The notes under the pieces: generated by a model
The model's database searches: none
The model's input: the letters and a program-made list of their open reading frames with translations, nothing else
Told to the model about the DNA's origin: nothing
Translations under genes and position numbers: made by a program
Source: Oscheius dolichura
Taxonomy: Eukaryota; Nematoda; Chromadorea; Rhabditida; Rhabditidae
Assembly (NCBI GenBank): GCA_932521035.1
Contig: OW051492.1
Span: 4,898,001 to 4,962,000, forward strand
Direction of reading: 5' to 3'
Length of the DNA stretch: 64,000 nt
In this document: positions 22,074 through 33,737 of the stretch, piece after piece
How positions within the stretch are numbered: the stretch's first letter is position 1
How the letters are laid out: each line of letters begins with the position of its first letter

Positions 22074-24031
22074 TTAGCGCCTGTAGATGCCGGCGCGGCG
22101 GCGGAGACGGGGGGCAGGAGCGACCGGCGCGTCCGGAATGGCGTCGGTGAGCTCGTCGATCCGGCCGACGAGAATGTCCAGCCGCCTCTCGACGTCTAGG
22201 CCCACAACCAGAGGCAGCTCCTTCCTCATCCTCAGGAGCGTGCTCCGCTTCCTGTTCAGGCCCTGGACGATGTCGAGCAGCGTCGTGTCCCCAGTGTAGG
22301 CCTCGCAGACTTCCTGGATGTCGGCCATCCTCTCCTGGAGAGACTCGAGGACGCGCTCGATCTGAAAGGTTTGTTTTTTATAACGAATATTGATCATATC
22401 CAACCCTGTTCAGGACTCTCTGCCTCGTGGGGATGATGAACCGGACAGGAGCAGGTGGCACGGGAACAGGAGCAACCGGCATCTGGACGATGGCGACTGG
22501 CGCAGCCGGCACCTTCTTGGCCGCGGGGTCCTCGTCGTCTCGGACGGCTCCTCGCTTGCGGCTTGGCGTTGGGGTGGAGGCAGCTGGCTCCAGGATTTTC
22601 TTCTTCTTCCAGGGCTCCTCTTCATCGTCGGGGGTGGCTGCCCGTTTCCTGGGACTGGGTGTGGCTGGAGGCGTCGGCGTCTTGGCCACTTCTGGAGGAA
22701 TGACGGCCAACATACGATTCCACTGGTCGTCTGCGTCTGGATTGGGAGCAGCTCCGAAGCTTTCGTCTGCTCCAGTCGGCTGCTGGAAGCTGTCCCAGGC
22801 GTCGCCCTCAGCTGACTGGTCGTCGGGCGGGGGGAAGAGGACGTCCCCGTCGAATTCGCCGGCCTCCTGGAAGTCGTTGAAGGCGTCGTCTTCATTCTGC
22901 TGGCCGAAGACGTCGGTGGACGTGGTCTCCTCCAGTGAGCGGCGCAGCTGGCTGGTGTCCGTCGTGGTCGATGTCTCCGCTGCAGCTTTCCTCGGAGTCT
23001 CCTGCACCATCAGTCCAAGCTGCTCCAGTCCATGGTAGACGTACGGGGCTTGGCGGAGACTTCCATCGGTGATGATGTCATCCGGGACATGGGCCGTTCC
23101 TCCATCGCTGACTCGGATCTCCTTCGGTGCCGAGAGGTGGTTGCAGGAGTTAGGGTGCTGGCGGGCGCGGCGGATCCCGTTCGGACTGTACAGCTCCGCG
23201 TCCTTCAGGTCCTGCTTGTCCTCCCGAGCCATATTGTTGACGAGGCGGACGGTCCTCTTGGCCCAGAGCGGATTCGGCTCCTCATTGGGCGGCAGCTGGT
23301 GCTCGATGCCCATCTCCCTCATCCAGCGGTCATTGTCGTCCTCGGCCTCCTCGTCCGTCGTCGGGTTGCAGAAAGAATGCTCCGACGGGTTCTATAATTG
23401 ATGATTTTAGGATTAAAAGAAGAGAGAAGAAAACAAAAACAAAGAAGAAAAGAAAAGTACAAACCTTCTGGCAGCTGAGGAAGCTCCTTTCTCCCTGACT
23501 GGAGGACGTCTCGGCGGAGCGGGCCGTGGCGATGTCCTTCTCGGCGACGGCGGCAGCAGCATACGCCTTGGCGAGGGAGAGAGCGGCCGTGGCGATGTGG
23601 TCGGCTCTGGCCACAAGATCCTCGGGACCTCCTCCATGTCCCGGCTCAGCCCCGACCCCAACAAGACCCCCCTGGCACACAGCCTCCCCACCCCCAACGA
23701 CAACCCCCTGGCACACAGCCTCCCCACCCCCAACGACAACCCCCTGGCACACAGCCTCCCCACCCCCAACGACAACCCCCTGGCACACAGCCTCCCCACC
23801 CCCAACGACAACCCCCTGGCACACAGCCTCCCCACCCCCAACGACAACCCCCTGGCACACAGCCTCCCCACCCCCAACGACAACCCCCTGGCGCTCAGCC
23901 CTACCACCACCCGGGCACACAGCCCTCAACTGACCTTCGGAAAAATTATACTGCGCGGTCGGACTTCCGGGGGTCCTACCACGAGGAGCAAAGCTCGGAG
24001 AACGCTTCGAAGACGAAGTAGAGTTGGCCAT
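22074..24031 (-). CDS. 613-aa protein with Gly/Val repeats, acidic middle and C-terminal coiled coil
   Basis: Exons 24031-23465, 23391-22405, 22361-22074. Residues ~45-120 are a perfect 12-aa repeat (GVVVGGGEAVCQ, about six copies) produced by a 36-bp minisatellite. An Ala-rich helix (residues ~135-170) follows. The middle is acidic and Ser/Thr-rich with short motifs DAFNDFQ and DAWDSFQ, which resemble the DxF/FxDF/WxxF peptides that bind clathrin-adaptor ear domains, then Pro/basic segments including PWKKKK (possible NLS). The C-terminal ~95 residues form a charged helix (LDIVQGLNRKRSTLLRMRK). No family recognised; an endocytic or Golgi accessory role is only a guess from the motifs. The ATG follows a 3' splice site (ttttcag at 24036). 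Confidence 0.6.
23672..23893. repeat. 36-bp coding minisatellite, about 6 copies
   Basis: Period 36 bp beginning ctggcacacagcctcccc on the plus strand, copies at 23672, 23708, 23744, 23780, 23816 and 23852, then a diverged half copy from 23888. Copies are essentially identical. The unit length keeps frame, and the repeat is open in several frames on both strands. Confidence 0.92.
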
Positions 24032-24421
24032 TGTTCTGAAAATGAAGTTATTAGTACGTTTCTTTCTCTCTCGGGGTTTTAAAAATAGAAAATATTAAAA
24101 AAACGACCGCCACTCACCGAAAACAATACAGGGTGACGATAATTGACAGGACACGTTAATCCAGGATATTGTCATTGTGCCTTTTTTCTTTCTTCGACTT
24201 ATGTGGGAAGTCTCGTTTGCTCAAAGGAGACAGAGCTGGAGCCAGGATACGGTATCTATCTAAATAGGGTGAGAAGCCTCGAGGCTGCGATTTCGAGCCA
24301 AGGAGATTGGAGTCTGGAGGGATTGCAGAAGGGTACAGTCCGTTTCAGACTGTCTCCCGCCGATGTGAATGTGATTTATTAGCAAACATTATCGGTAACA
24401 AATAAACATTTCGAAATTGTA

Positions 24422-25323
24422 TTAGATCAAAAAATAGTGTAATAGTTTGGAGAATGGTTCCGGCTGATCTCGATGGATTTCGTGGCCGCAGTCATTCAAC
24501 CCGACCAATTTCACATCGGGGAAATATTTTAGAGCTTCGAGAGAATCCTCTTGAGAAACGAAGGCGGCCGGGTGGGAGTAGATGATGAGAACAGGGCCAC
24601 CGAAAGAAACGGGCTGCTTCGGGAGGGGAAAGTCCTCGAGGGTCTTCATTTTCCTCGCGACCTTCTTCACGTCCATCAGCCACGAGCATCCTCCGTTGAG
24701 ATTCTCCTCGATGAATGTACAGTAGAACACTGCCTGCCGTACATTGGACTGGAACAACGACAGTATCTGAATTTGCTCGTATTGTCAGTATCCTCCCTGC
24801 AAACCTCGTCTGTTACCTTGTCCTTCGGCCTGTCCAAGTCTATTTTAGAGAACAGATCAAACTCCTTGAGGAACTGTTCCCCGAAAATCATAGAACATCG
24901 ATACTGGAACCGTCTGCAAGGAGCGAAGTCCTCGAAGACAATCTGATGGACACGGCCGGCCGACTCCGAGTTCTGGAGGACGTACATCATGACGGTCCCT
25001 CCGTATGAATGTGCCAGGATATTGAGCTTGTCATAGCCGGACTCGAGACACTTCTTTTCGATGAGGGCAGAGATGTCCGAGGCCACCTCGTCGAAGGACG
25101 CGGAGTCGGCAGATGGAGACTCTCCTATATTACGGTACTCCGGCACATAGACCACGCAGCGGAGACTCTGGTGGAGATGGCGAGCATAGGCCTCCCATCG
25201 GGACTTTATTATGTTCAGGCCGGGGACGATGAGCAGGGGTGGGAGCAGGTTGTCCACCCGGAGACAGCCATATGTGGAACAGGCAAGGTCGACGGGGGAC
25301 GAGAAAGGGAATTCGACGACCAT
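24422..25323 (-). CDS. Alpha/beta hydrolase (ABHD11-like)
   Basis: Exons 25323-24817 and 24766-24422, 283 aa, full-length for a small alpha/beta hydrolase. Visible: strand and oxyanion loop LLIVPGLNIIKSRWEAYARH, nucleophile elbow ILAHSYGGTVM (Ser), and C-terminal NDCGHEIHRDQPE (His). A clear acid residue after the penultimate strand (LIIYSHPAAF) was not identified. No signal peptide. The ATG at 25323 is only 18 nt after the stop of the upstream co-directional EEF1AKMT1-like gene, and no later Met could start the fold, so the two are probably co-transcribed. Substrate unknown. Confidence 0.8.
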
Positions 25324-25341
25324 GATACGGCGACAAAGACT

Positions 25342-26147
25342 TTATTTACAGAACTTTCCCTTTTTTGTCGGCTCCTTGGGTTTCTTCTCGGATCGCGGGT
25401 CCCTTTTGTCGTCGTGGACACGGCGGATCCCCTTCAAGTCGCAGTTACTGTAGAGGCCGTAGTTGATCCAGCGAGAGGCCTTCACCCTAAAATAGTGGCT
25501 GTTAAGTAGAGAAAGAAAGGGTACCTGTCGTATTCGACTGCAGCCGATGTCCTTTTGAGAGCAGTAAAAGAGTCGAACAGAAGACGCTCGTCTCTCTTCA
25601 AAAAACCGACGAGGAGGCGGGCAGACGGTGCAGAAATGAGGGATACGGCGGCGGCCAGAGCAGGGAAGGGGAGGCCGAAGTAGGGAGGATCGAAGAGGAC
25701 GAAGGAGAAACGATGAGGGCAGGCGATAGAAGGGGACAGGAGATCGAAATAGTTGAAGCCGGGCAGGAAGGAGAAGCGGTCATCCACATCGAGCAGAGTC
25801 ACCGGAATCTCATACTCGCGGTAGAGGATCTCGGCGATGGACGGTGCACAGAGACAGACGAACTCATCGGCTATCCTCTCGTGATCGTAGTCGAAGTGTT
25901 GGAGGACGGCCTCGATGATGAGGTCGGCCGTTTTTCTCGAGTAGAAGTATTGCTGGCGGTCGCGTCTCTCCTCGAAGTTGACATCGTAGGAGAGGAGGTG
26001 GGTAGGGGACTTGTGCTCCTTGCGGGAGAGATTAGTCGGTGAGGGACATTTCTTGTTGGCCGGGACTAGAGAGCGGCTAGATGACGATCGGGACAGAAAG
26101 AAGCCTGGCGGGACCTGGACTGTTCCCTTCGGATGGAAGGGGAACAC
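25342..26147 (-). CDS. EEF1AKMT1: EEF1AKMT1-like lysine methyltransferase
   Basis: Class I SAM-dependent methyltransferase of the N6AMT2/EEF1AKMT1 family, which methylates a lysine of elongation factor 1A. Exons 26147-25525 and 25486-25342, 255 aa, with ~60 extra basic/Ser-rich N-terminal residues. Family features in order: QQYFYSRKTADLIIEAVLQH, CLCAPSIAEIL (SAM-binding region), LLDVDDRF and the catalytic-type FDPPYFG motif, then a C-terminal RWINYGLYSNCD. A TATA-like TTATAAG lies at 26191-26185. The AATAAA signal overlaps the stop codon. ZCCHC4-type rRNA methyltransferase was considered but the flanking pattern fits EEF1AKMT1 better. Confidence 0.78.
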
Positions 26148-26588
26148 CGGCCCTCAAAGAGCTACGGCAGTGTCGGCGGCCCGGCTTATAAACGGGGAAC
26201 ACGGCGATTGCGAAACACGGCGCAAGGTTGCGGGACGAGAGGGAGAGGGTGCAGACGATGACGGAGATTCGTCATTCCGTTTGGGGAAAGTTCAAATATG
26301 GGGGTAACAGAAACTAATTTTGGTATTTCTGAGAGGAAAGATTTGAAATAGTTTGCTTATATGCTTATTTACCAGATATAATGGCTCGTATAGGATATTC
26401 CTAGGATGGCCATCGCCATAGACTGCCCGCCGAGAGGAGAACCCCCTCGATCATAGAGCAAGGGACAAGTATCAACCACTAGTTATATCCCGAAAGATTC
26501 AAGATATGGCTGGGTCCAATTGCGAGTCACTGGGTTGAGCCTCTTCCAATACAAATGGTGACGTCTCCCTTATCTGTCCCTGTGAACC

Positions 26589-26596
26589 TATAAAAG
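26589..26596 (+). promoter_or_regulatory. TATA box of the Ly6 gene
   Basis: TATAAAAG, starting 45 bp before the ATG at 26634, on the correct strand and in GC-rich surroundings. Confidence 0.7.
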
Positions 26597-26633
26597 CTTC
26601 CTCCCCCGGTTCTCCTTTCAACCTGCCGTGTCC

Positions 26634-27093
26634 ATGTCCCCCTCGAAACTTCTTTTCTCTTTCGGTGTCGTCGTCGCGTACGCCTTCGCCCTGACCTGTA
26701 ACTATGGCTCGGGAGGACTATCGGCCAACCTGACCAACAAGACGTGTGATACAAATATCTCCAGCTGTTACAGGTTTATTTTGAGTCGGGTGGATACTAC
26801 GAGGTCTCTTTAGACTGGACTGGGACCTGCCCAACGGGTCGATCTATACCTCCTCCTATGATTGCGACTTGTCCCGATTGTGTGACGTGAGTCGCGTCTC
26901 TCTTCCCCGAGTCGAGCTCCCTTTTCAGAACTACACCATGAACAGCAACAACAGCATAGTCAACGGCACGGGCTCCGTAGCCAATCTGTTGTGCTGTAAT
27001 ACCAACTACTGTAATGTGAGGAGGGCGGCCGTCCACCCACCCGTCCTCCCCGTCCTCGTCGCCACCCTTGGTTTGTTTTCATTGAGAGGATAA
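26634..27093 (+). CDS. Ly6/uPAR (three-finger) GPI-anchored surface protein
   Basis: Exons 26634-26773, 26814-26886, 26929-27093, 125 aa. Signal peptide (residues 1-~20, FGVVVAYAFALT), then a Cys-rich Ly6 domain with the typical closing LLCCNTNYCN, several N-glycosylation sites (NLTNKT, NIS, NYT, NNS), and a C-terminal hydrophobic tail (VLPVLVATLGLFSL) expected to be replaced by GPI. Such proteins often modulate receptors or channels at the cell surface. A TATA box lies 45 bp upstream of the ATG. The stop codon is only 15 nt from the stop of the convergent gene at 27109, and its likely polyadenylation signal (aataaa at 27129-27134) lies inside that gene. Confidence 0.85.
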
Positions 27094-27108
27094 GCGAGAA
27101 ATGTTTAT

Positions 27109-27873
27109 TTATTCAATAGATGATGTCAATAAATGATGCTCCTCGTGATGTTCTATCTGTTTGTTGGCCATCTTCAACAGCGAGAGCAGCTTTGCTGCCG
27201 CCTCCTCCAGCTCTCCGCCGAGCTTCTTGTCCTCCACCGACTGTCCCAGTCGGATGTTCATCTCGTCCGGCCCGTATCCCTCGGAGAAGCCATCCCATCC
27301 ACTCAGCTGGTTCTCCTTGTTCATCTGCTGGGCAAAGGCCTGGTAGGTCGGCAGCTGGCTGTCCCATTCGGGCAACACCTCGTCGTCCCAGTGCAGCAGC
27401 TTCAATTCATCCTGCAGCTGGGCATTATCCTCCATCAGCTGGTCGTTCTCCTCCAGTAGTAGCTGCTTCTCCATTTCGAGCATGTCACATCGCCGCTTCA
27501 ATTCGGCCGACACCGCGCAGTCCGGTTTCACGTCGTCCTCATCTGCCGTCTCTTTGATGCATTCCACTGAAATGTTGTCTTTTTTCAATTCACAGCTCTT
27601 GAACTCACACTGCTCTGCCTGTTTGTTGCAGATCTCCATGTATTCCTCCTTTTCCTCTGCCAGATCTTTCACGAGGGCGATCCGGGACCGTTCGCTCATC
27701 CGGAGATCCGACAGTTCCATTTGAGCCTTCCGCAGTTGAATCTTCGTCTGCTCGAGCTGCTTCACCAATTCGGCAACCTGTCTCTCCTTGTCGTCCATTA
27801 GCAAATCATCCAGCAATTCCTCGTCGAAGAGTTTCTTGGTGAAGTTACGGGCGGAGTTGAGGAGGAGATCCAT
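27109..27873 (-). CDS. Coiled-coil protein, 254 aa, unrecognised
   Basis: Single long exon on the minus strand. Acidic N-terminus (FDEELLDDLLMDDKERQ), then two coiled-coil segments (about residues 30-80 and 125-165, for example LLLEENDQLMEDNAQLQDEL), a Trp/Asp-containing linker (LLHWDDEVLPEWDSQLP) and a final helix. No signal peptide or membrane segment. Golgi, trafficking or scaffold proteins often look like this, but no family was recognised. A TATA box (27924-27917) lies about 50 bp upstream and the ATG directly follows an acceptor-like cttcag. Confidence 0.65.
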   Translation of the reverse strand: MDLLLNSARNFTKKLFDEELLDDLLMDDKERQVAELVKQLEQTKIQLRKAQMELSDLRMSERSRIALVKDLAEEKEEYMEICNKQAEQCEFKSCELKKDNISVECIKETADEDDVKPDCAVSAELKRRCDMLEMEKQLLLEENDQLMEDNAQLQDELKLLHWDDEVLPEWDSQLPTYQAFAQQMNKENQLSGWDGFSEGYGPDEMNIRLGQSVEDKKLGGELEEAAAKLLSLLKMANKQIEHHEEHHLLTSSIE

Positions 27874-27916
27874 CTGAAGACGCGTCGAATTGTGTTGACA
27901 CTGAATGAAGGAGCTC

Positions 27917-27924
27917 CTTATATA
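27917..27924 (-). promoter_or_regulatory. TATA box of the 254-aa coiled-coil gene
   Basis: TATATAAG on the minus strand, about 50 bp before the ATG at 27873. Confidence 0.6.
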
Positions 27925-28429
27925 TCAGGTCAGTGGACGCGAACTCGCGAAAGCATTGCTTCCCTTGCTTCAACAGATGGAAAGCCGGAAATAATCGATA
28001 ACTAAAGCGAGCCTGATAAATATTGGGCTATATCATATTCCTTGGAGAAGAAACGAATAGCAATATTATAAAAGGAACAACTATCTGTGGTGTGTGTTGT
28101 GAGGAACAATTTCGAGCATAACTACGAATTCCTGGCACCATCACTAGTCACAATCGAACAGGTTATCGCAGAGTGTTCGAATTAGAATGTTCGCGAACAC
28201 AAAAGAGCATCCGTTTATCTTTTCGCTACCTTTGTCAAGTACCGTATTGCGAGAGGGGTTTAGAATAAAATTCAACAGTCAATTCACCCGTTACACTGTA
28301 AACAACGCGAACCTCGTAATATCATCTTTTTTGAGAACTTTTGTCCATTTCAGATTACTTTGTTTCTATTCCAGTTGCTTTTCTTTTGCTTTCCTTCCAT
28401 ACTAGTATATTTACGAAAATGTTTTAGTT

Positions 28430-30021
<1,592 letters not shown>

Positions 30022-30089
30022 GAGTTTTGTACGTATAAAATTTACTCCGTTGTGTATCAATTATTTATAAAGATTCCATGAAGATCGTT

Positions 30090-33000
30090 TTATACAAACA
30101 TGTTGTCTAATACTTTTTCTAGATGATCATCATTCTTCTTCAACCATGCTATTCGTCGTTCTGACCTTTGAATTTGCTGCGTAAACATATAGTAATTTCC
30201 AGCAGTATTGGAAGACTCAACAAAGGTTTTAAGCTAAATTCATATATTAATCTACTTGGAAAATTAGCAAACTTTTGCCAAGCCTTCCTCCGTCTCTACG
30301 CCACACGTAAAGGTTGATATGATTTGGTTCATTATAACTTGATTTTCGATGAACCTAAATTTTTTAGATCCTTATTAGGTACACAAACTTTTGTCGAAAT
30401 TCTTCCCAGTGTTCTATCAAGTATGAAAGCAAAAGTGGGCAGGCATCTTTGTTCTGAGCCAGGTAGACGGAGGTCATCGGACAATCTTGTAAACGGAATA
30501 TCTCCGAGCTAGGCGATGACAAGTTGCTCATCAATCTATGAGGGTAATATTTGTATTCGATTTACCCACGATGTCAGAAGTCGAGGATCAGTAGAACTGC
30601 TCATAGCCAGTAAAATCCTCTCCTTTTCCAGTTGAAGCGTCTCTTGTTGGTAGAATTTCAGCATCTATTGTTTGTTTAGTAATATTCGATTCAGTTTATA
30701 CCCGTCTGAAGACTTCTTCTCCGCCAGTTCTCACAGCTTCATTATATATGTAGGTCCTAAGAGCCGGGTGGATCCGCGCACACTTGCTGAGGATGGCCGA
30801 TTCGTCTCTACAAGCCCCAAGGGCTCCGTTGAAATAGAGTTTGACTGTCGTGGCACAACTCTCCGGAGAGGCCTTGCAGTACTCGACCCAGAGGAAGACG
30901 TCCAGTCTCCCGGCCATATACGCCTTGTTGTTCTCCATCGACCGCGTCGTGTACCGGATGTCTATCTCAGAAAATCGCGGCTCGATCAGTCTTTTCACCA
31001 TATTCTAAAGCCAAGCTGTTCTTCTACTGCAGTCTGCCGACTCACATTGAGATGTCCCCGCTGGGGCAGATTCCCGAAAAGGTCGAACAGATTCCTCATT
31101 TCTGTTATATAAGCCAGCCAGGGAAGATACTCCTAGAGAGAAGATTACGGTATTTGTGAGGGATTACCTTCTCGTTGATGAGATAGTTAGAGACATTGAA
31201 GGCGACTTCGTAGGGTATCTTCTCGATAGCGGCGGCGGCAAAGGCGTCGGCGATGATACGGTACTTGGTCCTCGGCGAGTACACCTTAAACAGGCCGTCT
31301 GCTCTATCCCTGTCCTTCCTTACCGAGTGATCCGTTTCCAGCTGTTCGAATATCTCCTGCCATCCCCCCTCTTCGTAGTTCATCCTTGCTACCGCGTAGG
31401 AGTCTGCATTGACCACCAGAGGCCCGCCACCCTTCCCCAGCACCACGTCGCCCTCTGCTGGGAGCCAGTGGAACGCGATCTCGGGGTCCGACCCATTTTG
31501 AACCCACAGGGGGACATTCCACTTATAGCTATAATATCGTTTTCCTCTCTGACAGACCTTTAACCGACCCGTATGGAGAGGTGGCAAACTTCGGCCTCTC
31601 CTTCGCCGTGGGGTCGATTTTGAATCTCTCTTGCTTGACTGTCAGATGGGTCGAGTTTACGGCCGTGGCTGTTAGAAGAGGATATCCCATCTAAAGAGGG
31701 CTATCCTTGTTCCCCTCTTCCCCACTTGTGTCGTCCATCTCAGCGCAAATTCGGTGATGTTCAACCTCTGTCCATCCGGTCCTTTCTGCTCTTCCGGCAC
31801 GACCTCGTCCCATTCACGGAAAAGGTCGTTGTGATCGGCATTTTTGTAGGAATACTTTTTCAGATAATTCTAAAAGAGGACTGGACAAGGAAGAGACGAC
31901 TACCTGTACACCCTGGACGAAGGCCTGCTTGCCGAGGAGATTCCTGATCATGGCCAGGACGGAGGCTCCCTTCCGGTAGCTGATCGGGTCGAAGAGGTCC
32001 GCGATCTCCTCCATCCGGGTGGTCGGGAAGACGATCGGGTGGCTGGCTGCGGTTCCATCCAACTCCAGACTTTGCCTCAACTGGTCGGTCACGAACTCTT
32101 CTTCCTGGGTTTTGAGTGGGTTGGGAAAAGGAGGACCCGAACCATTCGAAACTCCCCGTCGGCGATGATATCCGTGCCGATGGCCTGGACAAACGAGGCG
32201 AATCCCTCCTGGAGCCAGAGGTCGTCCCACCTGGAAATGGGGGCACGGGAGGGAAGGCACTCACCACTTGACGGTGACGAGGTTGCCGAACCATTGATGC
32301 GCCAATTCGTGTGCGATAACGTTAGCAACCCTAGCCTTGTTCTGGTAATAGTAGTTCCTCTTGTCGAAGAGCAGCAGATACTCCCGGTAGGTGATCATCC
32401 CCCAGTTCTCCATCGCCCCCGAGGCGAAGTCCGGCAGGGCCACCATATCTAGACAAGTATTTGTTCTCTTTTCCCTCATTCCCACCTTGTTTCTCTAGAG
32501 GAAAATCGACCCCGAACAGTTTCTCGTAGCCGTCGAGGCATTTTATCCCGGCTTCGAGGGCATATTCTGCTGACTGCTGAGCCTCCGGCCTGGTCCAGAC
32601 ACGGAACTGAACACGGGAAATAAACAGGGATTGAAAGGGCAACGGTACCCGGACACCGGACTGGGTGTGTTCTTCGATAAAAGTAAAGTCCGAAACGAAA
32701 ATGGCCAGCAGATAGGAGGACATGGGCGGCGTCTTCTTGAACCGAGTCACCAGGAAGCCGGCCTCCCTGAAGAGCCGTCAATCTGCCAGTTTCCGGAGTG
32801 GCTTACTCTTCCGGCTTATCCATCTCGATGCTGTTTGACAGGGCGGTGGTGCCTTTCGGATGGATTACGGTAACATTCCAGCTGGCCTTATAGGATGGCT
32901 CGTCGAAGCAGGGCACCATCTTCCTCGCATAGTATGGCTCCATTTTGGTGACCGCCGCTATCCTGGGGCATACAGACACATAAAAGGGATTAGACAAGAT

Positions 33001-33737
33001 CATACTTTTGAATACCCTCCGGAGTATTGTATGAAGTGCGGTAGAGTCCATTCAGGTGGTCGTTGATGAATCCGCTGTAGACTATCTGAACATGCCCTTC
33101 GAGGACATCCTCCTCCCCCTCTCTACCGTGATGCTGTGCTCGCCGGCGGGAACGGTCCGCCCCAGTTTAAAGATGGCCTTCTCCAGCCGAGGGTTTGGTA
33201 TGGTAATCTTCACAATTTTGACAACTTCTCTTTCCTAAATCTTCGTCCGGCGGATCACAAGAGGATCACCTCGGTAATGAAGCGACATTTATACGATATG
33301 AAGTCGAGGTACTTGGAATTGACGGTGACCTGGTCGATGGCCTCGTCTGCCACCAAGCGGATGACCAGCTGAGAGACGCTTTAACACATATTTGGAAGCG
33401 GTACCTTGCCATCGAAGGTTAGATTTTTCTCCGCGGGGAAATGAGACTCGTAGCCGGGGAGAAACACTTTCATCGTGAGATCATAGTGCACTTAAATGGC
33501 CGGTCTTCCTGGTGGAATGGGGAGACCTGCCTGGGTGGACGGTCGTCGGCAGGAGCATTTCCTCGATGAGGGGACTTCGGCCGGCATCCGGGCTGAAAAG
33601 GAGAGTACAAGAGACAAGAAGAAATGGAAAACGAACCGTTTTGCGAAGAAGAAGTCCCTCAGCCACCAGAGAACCGAGAGGCCCACCAAAACGCCCACTA
33701 TTGCAAAGAAGACGGCCTTCTTTTGTGGCAGATTCAT
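30090..33737 (-). CDS. Aminopeptidase N family (M1 zinc metallopeptidase), copy 2
   Basis: Second M1 ectopeptidase, 22 exons, 949 aa: 33737-33637, 33592-33531, 33490-33405, 33368-33270, 33234-33127, 33085-33006, 32962-32807, 32766-32649, 32606-32486, 32448-32265, 32230-32143, 32104-31904, 31869-31726, 31690-31569, 31528-31324, 31284-31168, 31132-31046, 31004-30702, 30664-30570, 30535-30389, 30354-30273, 30233-30090. Signal anchor [18 protein letters not shown], short stalk, GAMENWG, zinc site [10 protein letters not shown] and [13 protein letters not shown]1-like C-terminal domain. The second intron uses a GC donor (gcaggt at 33530). The intron at 31323-31285 is 39 nt and stop-free. The last four exons lie in AT-rich DNA and the rest in GC-rich DNA. 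Confidence 0.88.

Noticed and set aside
23526-24082. Plus-strand Pro/Thr-rich ORFs over the 36-bp repeat
   Set aside because: Open only because the repeat unit is a multiple of three; the minus-strand frame continues into a spliced protein.
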